Below, one piece after another: positions 41,732 through 49,327 of a stretch of 49,327 nt of DNA; position 1 is the first letter of the stretch, and each line of letters opens with the position of its first letter. The stretch covers positions 1 through 49,327 of the forward strand of contig CAZGNZ010000034.1 in NCBI GenBank assembly GCA_964527215.1, written 5' to 3'. The notes below the pieces were generated by a model, which saw nothing but the letters and a program-made list of their open reading frames with translations, was not told the DNA's origin and searched no databases. The DNA comes from CAZGNZ01 sp964527215 (lineage in GTDB: Bacteria; Fidelibacterota; Marinisomatia; SCGC-AAA003-L08; JACNLC01). A program made the position numbers and the translations under genes.

Positions 41732-42425
41732 TGCAGCCGAGTGCCGACCGGAGCATATCGCATGCCGGGGATTGATTCGGGAGGGTGCAGTTGAGACCGA
41801 GCGATGCTGCGAGATCCTGACTCAGCAAATCGAAAATCCCTGCCGCGATACTTCCTTCAAGACCTCGCTCAGCATTCCGAACAGCCATCCCGGTTATCGG
41901 AAGCGTTCACCCGAACCACCCTTGGCGGTATGTCTTGAATGGCGGCAGGCAGTGAATTCATATTCAGAACAGGGATGGTCAATCAACCCAATCGGTTAAT
42001 CACATAAATATCCGCAGCCGCAGATTTCCTCACCGTTGACGCTGAACGTGGATTGAGTGCATTCATCTCCGACAACAGTGTTCAGGATTAAACGGCCTGA
42101 ATGAATTTCCCCGCCCGTCAGCTGACGGGACGGGGTATCATTCGTGATATAATCATTTTTCATTTCGCCGCCACGCCAAATGGCGGATTCAACCAGATGC
42201 ATTATCATTGCTGCCGTAATCGGTTTCGTGAGCATACATGTATGATTAGCCCGAAACCACGAGTGAAGCAAGTTCCTGATCGATCAGTATCGCGACCGAC
42301 AATCCAGGCAGGGCCGTGTCATTCTGCAGCGGTTCAAGTTCCCCGGAAAAGGTTTTCCGCGCGAAAGCGGTGGAAATCAATCCATTCAGTACGAGAATGG
42401 ACTGCAATATCATTATTGTCTATAC
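41732..42425. other. 694-bp intergenic region with repeat and nested palindromes
   Basis: Between convergent trmO-like and DAHP synthase genes. No supported gene: the plus-strand frame running on to 41999 is in another frame from trmO, Cys- and Arg-rich, and has no ribosome-binding site. Contains the repeat at 42099-42190 and, just after it, GGTTTCG (42222-42228) pairing with CGAAACC (42252-42258) around the perfect palindrome CATACATGTATG (42233-42244). No T-run, so not a clear terminator. Confidence 0.65.
42099..42190 (+). repeat. Roughly 90-bp repeat, copy 2
   Basis: Inverted partner of 39068-39156, 3 kb away and flanking the trmJ-bfr-GNAT-trmO group. Contains the perfect 16-bp palindrome CCCGTCAGCTGACGGG (about 42115-42130) and CGCCAAATGGCG. 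Confidence 0.85.
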
Positions 42426-43814
42426 TTATGAAATGGTTCCGGAAACGGATTGGTCAGCAGCCGGAATCGATTGACAGCAGGTATGCAGCAGTTCGGAGAG
42501 ATGAAATGCCAGTTCCAGGCTTTGCTCGCAGTTCAGACGGGGATCGCAGGCACTTTCATAGCGGTCCTTAAGATCCAGATGAGATATTTCCTGAGCCCCG
42601 CCGACGCATTCCGTTACATTGGCTCCGGTGAGTTCAAAGTGCACACCTCCCGGAACTGAGCCGCATTCCGAATGGATTCGGAAAAATTGTTCCAGTTCAC
42701 TCAGTATCGTCTGGAACGATCGGGTTTTAACCCCGCCGTCCGTCAGGTAGGTGTTTCCATGCATGGGATCACAGAGCCAGGTGACCGGCTGCCGGGATTT
42801 CCGGACCATCCGTATCAGGTTCGGAAGCTGATCCTGAATAGACATATTTCCGATTCTTGTGATCAAAACCAGGCGCCCCTGTTCCTTTCCGGGGTTCAGT
42901 AAATCCAGCAGTACCGACAGATCGTCAAGGTCTGCATCGGGACCAATTTTGATGCCGACAGGATTTTTCACCCCGGCAAAAAACCGGGCATGGGCACCGC
43001 CGGACTGCCGGGTGCGGTTGCCGATCCAAAGCATGTGGGCTGAGCAGTCGTACCAGTCTCCGGTCTGGGAGTCCACCCGTGTGAGAGCAGATTCATAGCC
43101 CAACAGAAGACCTTCATGCGAGGTATAAAATTCAGTCAGTTTGGATGCCGGATGATCGTTGGACGACATTCCCCAGGCTCGGGCAAAGCGAACGGCATCA
43201 TCAATTTTTTTTGCAAGGCTTTCATAGCGCAGCCCAATCCGGGATTGTGCAATAAACTCCTGATTCCACAGATGGACCTGCTGCAGATCGGCAAATCCGC
43301 CAGTGGTGAAGGCTCTCAGGAGATTCAGGGTGGACGCAGACTGATGATATGCCCGTGTGAGCCGGTGTGGATCAGGGGTGCGGGCTTCCGGAGTAGATGC
43401 AATATCATTAACGGCATCACCGCGGTAAATCGGCAGCTTGTGACCCTGACGAACTTCAAAATCCAGCGATCTGGGTTTTGCGAATTGTCCGGCAATCCGG
43501 CCGATCTTTACCACCTTCCGGGAGGTACTGTAGGAGAGAATGACCGACATCTGCAGGAGTATTTTGAGCTTGTCGCGAATGGCATCTGCGGAAAACTCAT
43601 CAAAAGTTTCGGCACAGTCTCCTCCCTGGACAATAAAGCATTTCCCCTGTGATGCATCCGCGAAGTGCTGTTTCAGCTTACGGATTTCGCCGGCAAACAC
43701 CAAAGGCGGAAATCCCCGAAGTTCCGATAACACCTGGTTCAGCACAGATAAATCCGGCCACGAAGGCTGCTGCCGGGCCGGATAATTCTGCCATATGTCT
43801 GGAGTCCAAGTCAT
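42426..43814 (-). CDS. 3-deoxy-7-phosphoheptulonate synthase, class II
   Basis: A 462-residue first enzyme of the shikimate pathway, joining phosphoenolpyruvate and erythrose 4-phosphate. It is the class II (plant/Mycobacterium) type: MTWTPDIWQNYPARQQPSWPD opening, QGGDCAETF with metal ligand Cys67, RIAGQFAKPRS, GDAVND, SHEGLLLGYE, WIGNRTR, GVKNPVGIKIGP, CDPMHGNT (metal His), GGVHFELTGANVTEC (metal Glu) and CDPRLN (metal Asp). The ATG at 43814 fits the family start; an ATG at 43886 would overlap the upstream gene. 40 bp separate it from the membrane-protein gene. No other aromatic pathway gene is adjacent. Confidence 0.96.
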   Translation of the reverse strand: MTWTPDIWQNYPARQQPSWPDLSVLNQVLSELRGFPPLVFAGEIRKLKQHFADASQGKCFIVQGGDCAETFDEFSADAIRDKLKILLQMSVILSYSTSRKVVKIGRIAGQFAKPRSLDFEVRQGHKLPIYRGDAVNDIASTPEARTPDPHRLTRAYHQSASTLNLLRAFTTGGFADLQQVHLWNQEFIAQSRIGLRYESLAKKIDDAVRFARAWGMSSNDHPASKLTEFYTSHEGLLLGYESALTRVDSQTGDWYDCSAHMLWIGNRTRQSGGAHARFFAGVKNPVGIKIGPDADLDDLSVLLDLLNPGKEQGRLVLITRIGNMSIQDQLPNLIRMVRKSRQPVTWLCDPMHGNTYLTDGGVKTRSFQTILSELEQFFRIHSECGSVPGGVHFELTGANVTECVGGAQEISHLDLKDRYESACDPRLNCEQSLELAFHLSELLHTCCQSIPAADQSVSGTIS

Positions 43815-43854
43815 GAAGGTTTCGTGTGTCAGTCTGTGAGCTTTGAGCTGAAAA

Positions 43855-44661
43855 TCAATTTTCGGCCGGAAGCTGGGTGTAGTCAATTTCAGATCCCAAA
43901 ACGCTGTGGGGAATGATGTACACCGCCAGCAGAATCACTGCCGCCGCCACCACCCACCAGCGCTCATTGGGATTTCTGCGAACGCGCCATGCAGCAATCA
44001 CCCACATTGCAAACGCAACCAGCGTTTTATTGTCTGTCAAATCATGTCCAATGGGCCATCCTGTCCAGAAGGCACCAAAAGCAAATTTTTGAACCACCGG
44101 CCCCAGGATCATCCCCCCCACCAGAAGAAACAGTAAAGTAAACGTTGTCAGGGATACCAATTTCGGCCCTTTCAGCAGGGCTTCCAAACCTGTCCGGGAT
44201 GAAAAGAGCATAGCCAGAAACATGAGCAGGATATGAGGAATCAAAACCGCAGCAGGCACAGCTCCTTTATATCTAAGAATTACCGAATCAGATGTGAGGG
44301 ACTGCATATCTTCAGGGTTCACGCCCAAAAACACTTTGTACATCACCTTGCCTGCCGGCGGCTGATCCGGCAGTTCCGCCCTCAGCACCCCGTTGACTGC
44401 TGTCATTGTCTGCCGGTGCCAGTCATCGAAACTTTTATAACGCCGATATTCAATGTATCCCTTGATTTGGTCATTGCCGGTTTCGATTTCCACCGGCGCA
44501 TTTTCCCCGGTTGTATAAGTCCGCAGCAGGCGGTATTTAATATCCGTTCCGTCAATTACAGAACTGCCTCTTACCGGGTAAGTGGGTCCGGTCATTCGCT
44601 GATACACCGCGATGGACAAAGTGAAAAGTATCGTCAGTATCCATAATATCGTCGAGCGCAT
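43855..44661 (-). CDS. Conserved membrane protein
   Basis: A 268-residue protein. One N-terminal helix (about 5-19, ILWILTILFTLSIAVY), an extracytoplasmic beta-rich domain of about 120 residues (TYPVRGSSVIDGTDIKYRLLR, then FDDWHRQTMTAVNGV), and four C-terminal helices (from about 137, 166, 204 and 233). The extracytoplasmic part resembles a domain placed before a membrane anchor. AAAGGGAAAC precedes the ATG. I recall similar proteins in FCB-group genomes but know no function. First gene of a two-gene unit with DAHP synthase. Confidence 0.75.
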   Translation of the reverse strand: MRSTILWILTILFTLSIAVYQRMTGPTYPVRGSSVIDGTDIKYRLLRTYTTGENAPVEIETGNDQIKGYIEYRRYKSFDDWHRQTMTAVNGVLRAELPDQPPAGKVMYKVFLGVNPEDMQSLTSDSVILRYKGAVPAAVLIPHILLMFLAMLFSSRTGLEALLKGPKLVSLTTFTLLFLLVGGMILGPVVQKFAFGAFWTGWPIGHDLTDNKTLVAFAMWVIAAWRVRRNPNERWWVVAAAVILLAVYIIPHSVLGSEIDYTQLPAEN

Positions 44662-44758
44662 GTTTCCCTTTCAGAATTCACCTGATTCAAAATTCAAATT
44701 AAAACTTCGCAATGTCTGAGAAAACTGAAAGTTAGAAATGCATCAATATTCAGGGACA

Positions 44759-44785
44759 GAAAAAACAGGAGATTTTTTATCCTGT
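44759..44785 (-). terminator. Terminator of the DUF6125-thioesterase-MFS operon
   Basis: On the minus strand ACAGGA (44785-44780), a nine-base A/T loop and TCCTGT (44770-44765) are followed by TTTTTT. It lies 6 bp after the MFS stop codon. Compact stem and uninterrupted T-run. Confidence 0.8.
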
Positions 44786-44790
44786 ATATT

Positions 44791-45993
44791 TTAACCGGCG
44801 GTTTCCGACGCCGTTTGGTCATCATCCTGATCCATTCGAAGTCTGGAAATCATCATAACAAACGGGATTGCACCCAGGCTCAGAAAGGCTGTCCAGCGGT
44901 ACACAGCTTCAAGACCAATCTGATCGGCCAGTATGCCCACAAAGAGAGCTGCAGCAGATCCAATCCCGAAACTTATGGTAAAGTAAACACCGTTAACAAA
45001 GGCGGGCTGATCAGTATTCAGATCCTGAACCAGTGCCAGGATCACCGGTCCGCTGGCAAACATGACAAACCCCATTGAGATCAGCAAAGGAATCATCCAG
45101 ATGCCGGAAACAAATGTGAACAACAGCATCAAAACTGGATTTGCAATGGTGACAATCAGCAGAACTTTTCGACGGCCGAGATGGTCTGACATCTGCCCGC
45201 TTAAAAATGTTCCTCCGGCACCGGCCAGCTGTAGGACGGCAAGCGCACCTCCGCCGGCCCAGAGGCCTGCGCCGGTCTGTTCAATATAGGTTGGCAGAAA
45301 CACGGTCAGTGCTGATTTCATCAGGGCTCTGAAAAACAGTACACCGGAAATGACCACGAGAAATGGGATGATCCGCTTTAAAGTGCAAAGCGGCGTTCCG
45401 GTATTTCCGTTTTTTTTGGATGGCCGGACTTGAATAACTGCTCTCAGTTTGATCCAAAGTACAACGGATGCCGCAATCCCAATCGGGATCAGCCGCCAGG
45501 TACCTTCCAGACCCCAGGCAGTGACAGCTCCCAGAATGACAATGGGTCCGATTGTCCGGGCCAGTTCGCCGCCGACCATAAAATAGCTCATTCCTTTCCC
45601 GGTCTGTCTCCCCGCAATCTCTTTGATCATCCCCGGGGCAGGCACATGAAACAGGGTAGAACCAATACCCATCCCTACCAGAAGCAGCGCCAGCACGGAC
45701 CAGTGCGGAGCCAATCCGAGGAGACTCATGCAGATGGCAGATATGGTTGGCGCAACAATCAGAAGCCAGCGCAGCGAAAAGCGGTCCACAACCAGACCGA
45801 TAAACGGATTCAGAAGGGACGGAGCACGCTGAATGACTGACAGAAAGCCCACCATGCCGAATGACAGACCCAGTTTGTCAATCAGCAGGGGCAGTATGGG
45901 GGCGAAAAAGGATGTAAAAATATCATGCACCCAATGGGCAATGGAGATAAATATGATTTCGTTGGTTTGAAAACCGGATTTTTGTTTGGTCAT
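44791..45993 (-). CDS. Major facilitator superfamily transporter, Fsr-like
   Basis: A 400-residue inner-membrane transporter with about 12 helices in two halves around a basic central loop (VRPSKKNGN near 190-200). ISIAHWVHDIFTSFFAPILPLLIDKLGLS at the start and VVDRFSLRWLLI, the loop 2-3 motif A region, recall the fosmidomycin-resistance (Fsr) group. Second-half motif A-like QMSDHLGRRKVLL is clear. It begins 9 bp after the thioesterase stop, in the same operon, and is followed by a strong terminator. Substrate unknown. Confidence 0.88.
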   Translation of the reverse strand: MTKQKSGFQTNEIIFISIAHWVHDIFTSFFAPILPLLIDKLGLSFGMVGFLSVIQRAPSLLNPFIGLVVDRFSLRWLLIVAPTISAICMSLLGLAPHWSVLALLLVGMGIGSTLFHVPAPGMIKEIAGRQTGKGMSYFMVGGELARTIGPIVILGAVTAWGLEGTWRLIPIGIAASVVLWIKLRAVIQVRPSKKNGNTGTPLCTLKRIIPFLVVISGVLFFRALMKSALTVFLPTYIEQTGAGLWAGGGALAVLQLAGAGGTFLSGQMSDHLGRRKVLLIVTIANPVLMLLFTFVSGIWMIPLLISMGFVMFASGPVILALVQDLNTDQPAFVNGVYFTISFGIGSAAALFVGILADQIGLEAVYRWTAFLSLGAIPFVMMISRLRMDQDDDQTASETAG

Positions 45994-46002
45994 GCAGGGT
46001 GT

Positions 46003-46401
46003 TCAGGCATCGATACCGGTTGTCAGTTGCTGAGCGAGATCCGGTGTGATTCGGGTTGGTTTACCATTTCTCACATATGCACCGCTGATTTCGGCGGAAT
46101 TGCAGAGGGTTCCGTTTTCATCGGTTATTTTCTGCTGCCAGGTAAACCGGACCCGATTGGAATTTTTAATCATTGTTTTAATCGTGATGACTGAACCAAG
46201 TCGGATTTCTTTTTTAAAAAGAAGTTCAATCCGGGTGAGATAGAGATCAATGCCCAATTTTTTGAAATCTGCCACAGAGCAGCCCAATTCATCAAGCGCT
46301 TCAGATCGTGCTTCTTCGTAGATTTGCTGATAGGCCGCATTATTCAGGTGACCGTAAATATCACATTCGAATCCATAAATTTTCCGCTGGTGCATAAACA
46401 T
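46003..46401 (-). CDS. Acyl-CoA thioesterase, hotdog fold (4HBT)
   Basis: A 132-residue hotdog-fold protein of the YbgC/FadM type, hydrolysing acyl-CoA thioesters. KIYGFECDIYGHLNNAAYQQIYEEARSEAL contains the catalytic-Asp position and GHLNN turn of this group (D14 in ECDIYGHLNN). FKKEIRLGSVITIKTMI and RVRFTWQQKITDENG give the strands. AGGAAA lies about 8 nt before the ATG. It lies between DUF6125 and MFS genes with spacings of 44 and 9 bp. Confidence 0.9.
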   Translation of the reverse strand: MFMHQRKIYGFECDIYGHLNNAAYQQIYEEARSEALDELGCSVADFKKLGIDLYLTRIELLFKKEIRLGSVITIKTMIKNSNRVRFTWQQKITDENGTLCNSAEISGAYVRNGKPTRITPDLAQQLTTGIDA

Positions 46402-46445
46402 GCTGATTTTCCTGATTCAGCCTTCGGTTTTTGATGGTGAGCCGG

Positions 46446-46958
46446 TTATTCCGTCAGTTCAAACTTCCAGGCACAGTAGTATTCTGCCGGATGTTCATCA
46501 GGCGGACAGGCAATACAAGTGGTTTGGATCCTGGGATCGATGGTCCGGGCAAATTCTGAATATTCCACAATACCCACTGACTTGCAGGGAAAATCAGGCA
46601 GATTCTTGCGGTTTCGGGCATACTGAACCCGGCATCGATTCATCTTAAACACAAATGAGGTTTCCGTTTCATCGGTCACACTCTGAATATTCAGACGCCC
46701 ATAAAGGCGGTAATCAAGTGCTTTTTTCAGCCCCTCCAGTCCGGAGTCTTCGGGGATGTCATGCCGTTTCATGATCCGTTTGGCTTCAATAACGGTAAAG
46801 CGGCGCCAGGCTTCGCGATCGCAGTCTATGGCTGCCTCCATTCCAACCGACTTTTCCACCGCCTGAAACCAAAGTCCGTCGTGAGCGAGCCAGTTTTTGG
46901 CAAAATCATCCAGCATTCCAATCAGCTGATCTTTTGATAAGTGATGCAGGTCAGTCAT
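46446..46958 (-). CDS. DUF6125-family cytosolic protein
   Basis: A 170-residue protein recognised by LIGMLDDFAKNWLAHDGLWFQAVEK, then AWRRFTVIEAKRIM, RCRVQYARNRK, DFPCKSVGIVEYSEFARTIDP and TTCIACPPDEHP with a final YYCAWKFEL. Four conserved cysteine positions (near 111, 127, 149, 152) and a fifth near 165 suggest metal or cofactor binding. The family has no established role; relatives are sometimes likened to L-2-amino-thiazoline-4-carboxylic acid hydrolase. The ATG at 46958 has GAGGAAT upstream; a TTG at 46973 does not. First gene of the operon with thioesterase and MFS transporter. Confidence 0.85.
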   Translation of the reverse strand: MTDLHHLSKDQLIGMLDDFAKNWLAHDGLWFQAVEKSVGMEAAIDCDREAWRRFTVIEAKRIMKRHDIPEDSGLEGLKKALDYRLYGRLNIQSVTDETETSFVFKMNRCRVQYARNRKNLPDFPCKSVGIVEYSEFARTIDPRIQTTCIACPPDEHPAEYYCAWKFELTE

Positions 46959-47123
46959 AGGGGCATTCCTCAAATATTTAACATTGGATTCATTACAGTG
47001 TCTCAGAACAAATCATTTGCCTGCTATGGATATTACGCACCGGTATCGGCAATCAGCCGGCGATGCACCTGATTGGCAGGAAATCATTCTGTCTGCCTGG
47101 CTGTTTTATTCTCTGTGTCTGCG

Positions 47124-47576
47124 TCAATACCGTATTATCCTGCGAACCAGTAATTTGGAAACCAACGCAGACACGATACTCAGCAGGACGGATGATCCGA
47201 CAATGATAATGATGACAAGCCACTTTGGATACTGTTCATTGATTGATCCCAGAAACAGCGGCAGGATGCCCATCACCAGACCGACCGCTCCGCCGGCAGC
47301 AGCGAATGCAGGCAGGGACCGTTTTTCAATTCCGGGATGGTTTCTGCTGATATACAGAACAGTGTAGAAAAGTATCCCCGCAATGAATCCCGGCCATGCC
47401 AAAGCCGCCAGCGGATCGAGATGATTTTCAAGCCAATAATCGAAAAGTGATTCAGCGATCACCCCTGCCAGAATCGCAATGAGCGCCCACAGGACTGCCC
47501 ATGTCAGACCCAGAACGGCAGCATTACGGATATGTATTGAGCAAAACCTTGTCACATTTTTTATTTTTTCAGTCAT
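47124..47576 (-). CDS. Four-helix membrane protein
   Basis: A 150-residue protein with four predicted transmembrane helices (about 20-40, 56-75, 88-108, 121-142) and short polar ends (MTEKIKNVTRFC at the start, KLLVRRIIRY at the end). It begins 26 bp after the PLP enzyme's stop codon, in the same direction, probably co-transcribed. No ribosome-binding site seen. I do not recognise a family. Confidence 0.7.
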   Translation of the reverse strand: MTEKIKNVTRFCSIHIRNAAVLGLTWAVLWALIAILAGVIAESLFDYWLENHLDPLAALAWPGFIAGILFYTVLYISRNHPGIEKRSLPAFAAAGGAVGLVMGILPLFLGSINEQYPKWLVIIIIVGSSVLLSIVSALVSKLLVRRIIRY

Positions 47577-47602
47577 CCGCAGATTTTGTAAAACGGGGTG
47601 GG

Positions 47603-48787
47603 TTAGATTTTTTCCAGTGCCTGCTCCAGATCAGCGATAATATCACTGTGATTCTCGATCCCCACCGATATTCTCACCAATCCGTCAGTGATGCCGGCCT
47701 GTTCCCGGACTTCTTTTGCCATGGAAGCATGGGTCATGGAAGCCGGATGCTGGATCAGGGATTCCACGCCGCCCAGACTGACGGCCAGCTGAATAAGATG
47801 CACATTGTCCATCAGGGTTTTGCCGGCTTCAAACCCGCCTTTGACACCCAGTGAAATCATTCCGCCGAAACGGATCATCTGCCGTTTAGCCACTTCGTGC
47901 TGGGGATGCGAGGGCAGTCCCGGATAGCGAACCCATTCAACTTTGGGATGTTCTTCCAGGAAACGGGCCACTTCCAGGGCATTTTGTGTATGGCGTTCCA
48001 GCCGTATGGACAGTGTTTTTATTCCGCGGTGAACCAGAAATGCCTCCATGGGAGGAAGAACACCGCCGATGAGATTCAGGGTCCGGCGCATGCTTTCATA
48101 GTCTTCTTCATTTCGGGTGACCACAATTCCGCCCACCACATCCGCATGACCGTTCAGAAACTTTGTCAGGCTGTGCATAACGTAATCGCAGCCGAAATCC
48201 AGAGGTTTCTGACCTGCCGGTGAACAGAATGTATTGTCCACAGCCACCTTGATTCCATGCTCTTTTGCAAGTGCGGCGATGGCCTGAAGGTCCGAAACAA
48301 CCAGTGTGGGATTTCCGGGAGTTTCAATGAAAATCAGTTTCGTATTTGGTTTTATAGCGGCTTTGACGGCTTCCAGATCGGAAGTGTTTGCAAATGTGGT
48401 TTCAACCCCGCATTTTCCGTGGACCATTTTCAGCAGATTGGTGGTGGGTCCGTAAACCGCTTCCGAACAAATAACATGGTCTCCCTGCTCGGTCAGATTT
48501 GAAAAAATAGTATGAGCGGCAGCCATCCCGCTCCCGCATGCCAATGCTTTATGGCCATTTTCCAAAGCAGCCACAGCATCTTCAAACGCCTGAACTGTCG
48601 GATTCAGGAGGCGGGTATAAATAAATCCCTTTTCTTCACCCTTGAACAGGCGGCCGCCGTGATCGGCATTGTGAAACTTGAATGTGGAGGTCTGGTAAAT
48701 CGGCGGTACAACCGCCAGATGTTCATTGTCAGAAATTCCGGCATGGACTGCCTTGGTTTCATCAGAAAAGTTTTTAATGTTTTTCAT
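47603..48787 (-). CDS. Cys/Met-metabolism PLP enzyme (cystathionine gamma-synthase / methionine gamma-lyase type)
   Basis: A 394-residue PLP enzyme of the trans-sulfuration family. FIYTRLLNPTVQAFE carries the YxR phosphate-binding pair (Tyr57, Arg59). GSGMAAAHTI, DNTFCSPAGQKPLDFGCDYVMHS with Asp184, and catalytic Lys209 in HSLTKFLNGHADVVGG follow, then GGVESLIQHPASMTH and GLVRISVGIE. The segment VYGPTTNLL places Pro114 where methionine gamma-lyase has its active-site Cys, so a classical lyase is not certain. Cystathionine gamma-synthase, gamma-lyase, or an atypical methionine gamma-lyase are all possible. A weak GGG lies 8-10 nt before the ATG. Followed by a small membrane-protein gene. Confidence 0.92.
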   Translation of the reverse strand: MKNIKNFSDETKAVHAGISDNEHLAVVPPIYQTSTFKFHNADHGGRLFKGEEKGFIYTRLLNPTVQAFEDAVAALENGHKALACGSGMAAAHTIFSNLTEQGDHVICSEAVYGPTTNLLKMVHGKCGVETTFANTSDLEAVKAAIKPNTKLIFIETPGNPTLVVSDLQAIAALAKEHGIKVAVDNTFCSPAGQKPLDFGCDYVMHSLTKFLNGHADVVGGIVVTRNEEDYESMRRTLNLIGGVLPPMEAFLVHRGIKTLSIRLERHTQNALEVARFLEEHPKVEWVRYPGLPSHPQHEVAKRQMIRFGGMISLGVKGGFEAGKTLMDNVHLIQLAVSLGGVESLIQHPASMTHASMAKEVREQAGITDGLVRISVGIENHSDIIADLEQALEKI

Positions 48788-49327
48788 ATTTCAACCCGTT
48801 GTTATGATAGAATCTGATTTTGCTGAGTTCCGCCTGAAAATAACAGGATGAATCAACTACCTAAATTTCAAAATACAGAAGACCTTCAAATTTACACAAT
48901 CCCTATCCATGATTATAAGATGATAATATCGTATTTATTTCTGTTTTTCCGCATCTGTGCTCATGAATAATAAAAGACAGAGTATGAGATATTTCAAATT
49001 TTGCTGATCAGGAAATTTGTGGAAAAGACCTGATCAATCCGCCTGCAGACTGACAAGTGCGGCGGTGTGAATACACCGCTGCCTGCGGCGGGGAGCATTA
49101 TTCGAATCTCAAATGTCAAGGCAGCTGCGAAAAACTGTCCGGATTGCGGTTCAGTATGCATAGTATAAATACAGATGAGTGCTCGAACAGATTGAAAACC
49201 CTCGGGTGAATGACCGCCTTGGGATTTGGGATTGCTGCGTCCTGAATCCCCCGCCAGGCGCTATTTCCCCCGGATAATGCCATATGGCAACTGGAAGCAA
49301 ATCTTATTTTGCGTTTAGACATTTTTT
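48788..49327. other. Right-edge intergenic region with repeats
   Basis: 540 bp with no supported gene. AT-rich first half (promoter side of the PLP enzyme gene). Then a perfect 7-bp hairpin GCGGTGT-GAAT-ACACCGC (49062-49079) within sequence resembling the CCGCCTGC/TGACAAG-type repeat remnants of 38.5-39.3 kb, then the fifth inverted-arm unit (49150-49246), which continues toward the window edge. Confidence 0.65.
49150..49246 (+). repeat. Inverted-arm unit, copy E
   Basis: Left arm TTCAGTATGCA (49150-49160) and right arm TGCGTCCTGAA (49236-49246), each with one change from the consensus arms and therefore two mismatches when paired. The interior is close to copies C and D (ACAGATGAGTGCTCGAA). 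Preceded by CCGGATTGCGG. Confidence 0.8.

Noticed and set aside
41640..41999. 119-codon frame running on after trmO-like gene
   Set aside because: Starts inside the trmO-like gene in another frame; composition is Cys/Arg-rich and no start signal is seen.
43116..43652. 178-codon plus-strand frame
   Set aside because: Antisense to class II DAHP synthase.

Overview
The window is about 49 kb of bacterial chromosome, mid-GC by eye and densely coded, from a Gram-negative-type organism: it has an outer-membrane beta-barrel protein and many Sec-exported proteins. Several features recall Candidatus Neomarinimicrobiota (Marinimicrobia/SAR406) or a nearby FCB-group lineage. These are exported subtilases ending in a two-repeat dockerin-like module with an INVLD/VVxLVNII pattern, a FISUMP-domain protein carrying a GCTDxxAxNYNPxA segment, and gene-poor stretches filled with dispersed hairpin repeats. 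This placement is inferred from recalled family traits, not from a search.

Layout, left to right. 1-1116: gene-free repeat cluster. 1117-2712: first dockerin subtilase. 2842-5694: uvrA. 5870-7080: a GNAT acetyltransferase and a small P-loop kinase-like protein. 7175-11382: two paralogous dockerin subtilases in tandem. 11549-11635: a 28-residue single-helix membrane peptide with a strong ribosome-binding site. 11713-12300: trmH. 12794-13657: an exported PAP2 phosphatase. 13658-14541: a second repeat cluster, related to the first but inverted. 14662-17767: an outer-membrane protein plus Amt ammonium transporter operon, divergent from a LytTR regulator whose receiver domain has lost its phosphorylation residues. 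17768-18876: a FISUMP exported protein and tRNA-Val(CAC). 18972-20952: a TrmO-like protein, a stand-alone GyrI-like protein and a Rob-like AraC regulator. 21260-25767: an exported metallophosphoesterase with a CBM9-like end, a DUF5671 membrane protein and its overlapping partner, and a GAF-GGDEF diguanylate cyclase. 26077-27430: a methyltransferase and an HD hydrolase. 27739-31771: a membrane spermidine-synthase-like protein, a DapB-related dehydrogenase, YbjQ and a small membrane protein. 32418-36091: an etfB-etfA-acyl-CoA dehydrogenase operon. 36410-38400: a queuosine-precursor-type transporter behind an ornithine aminotransferase-like gene. 38401-39462: a repeat-rich gap. 39463-41731: trmJ, bacterioferritin, a GNAT protein and a second TrmO-like protein. 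42426-44661: a membrane protein and class II DAHP synthase. 44791-46958: DUF6125, hotdog thioesterase and MFS transporter operon. 47124-48787: a Cys/Met-metabolism PLP enzyme and a membrane protein. 48788-49327: another repeat-bearing gap.

Most genes are housekeeping or metabolic. Themes are tRNA modification (TrmH, TrmJ, two TrmO-like proteins, a queuosine-precursor transporter), nitrogen uptake and its presumed control, acyl-CoA oxidation through ETF, and secreted proteases with a shared C-terminal module. The least explained material is at least four dispersed repeat families in the gene-poor gaps. The most regular is a 93-98 bp unit bounded by inverted 11-bp arms, present in five copies. 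I do not see a phage, an insertion sequence with transposase, a CRISPR array or a recognisable defence island.
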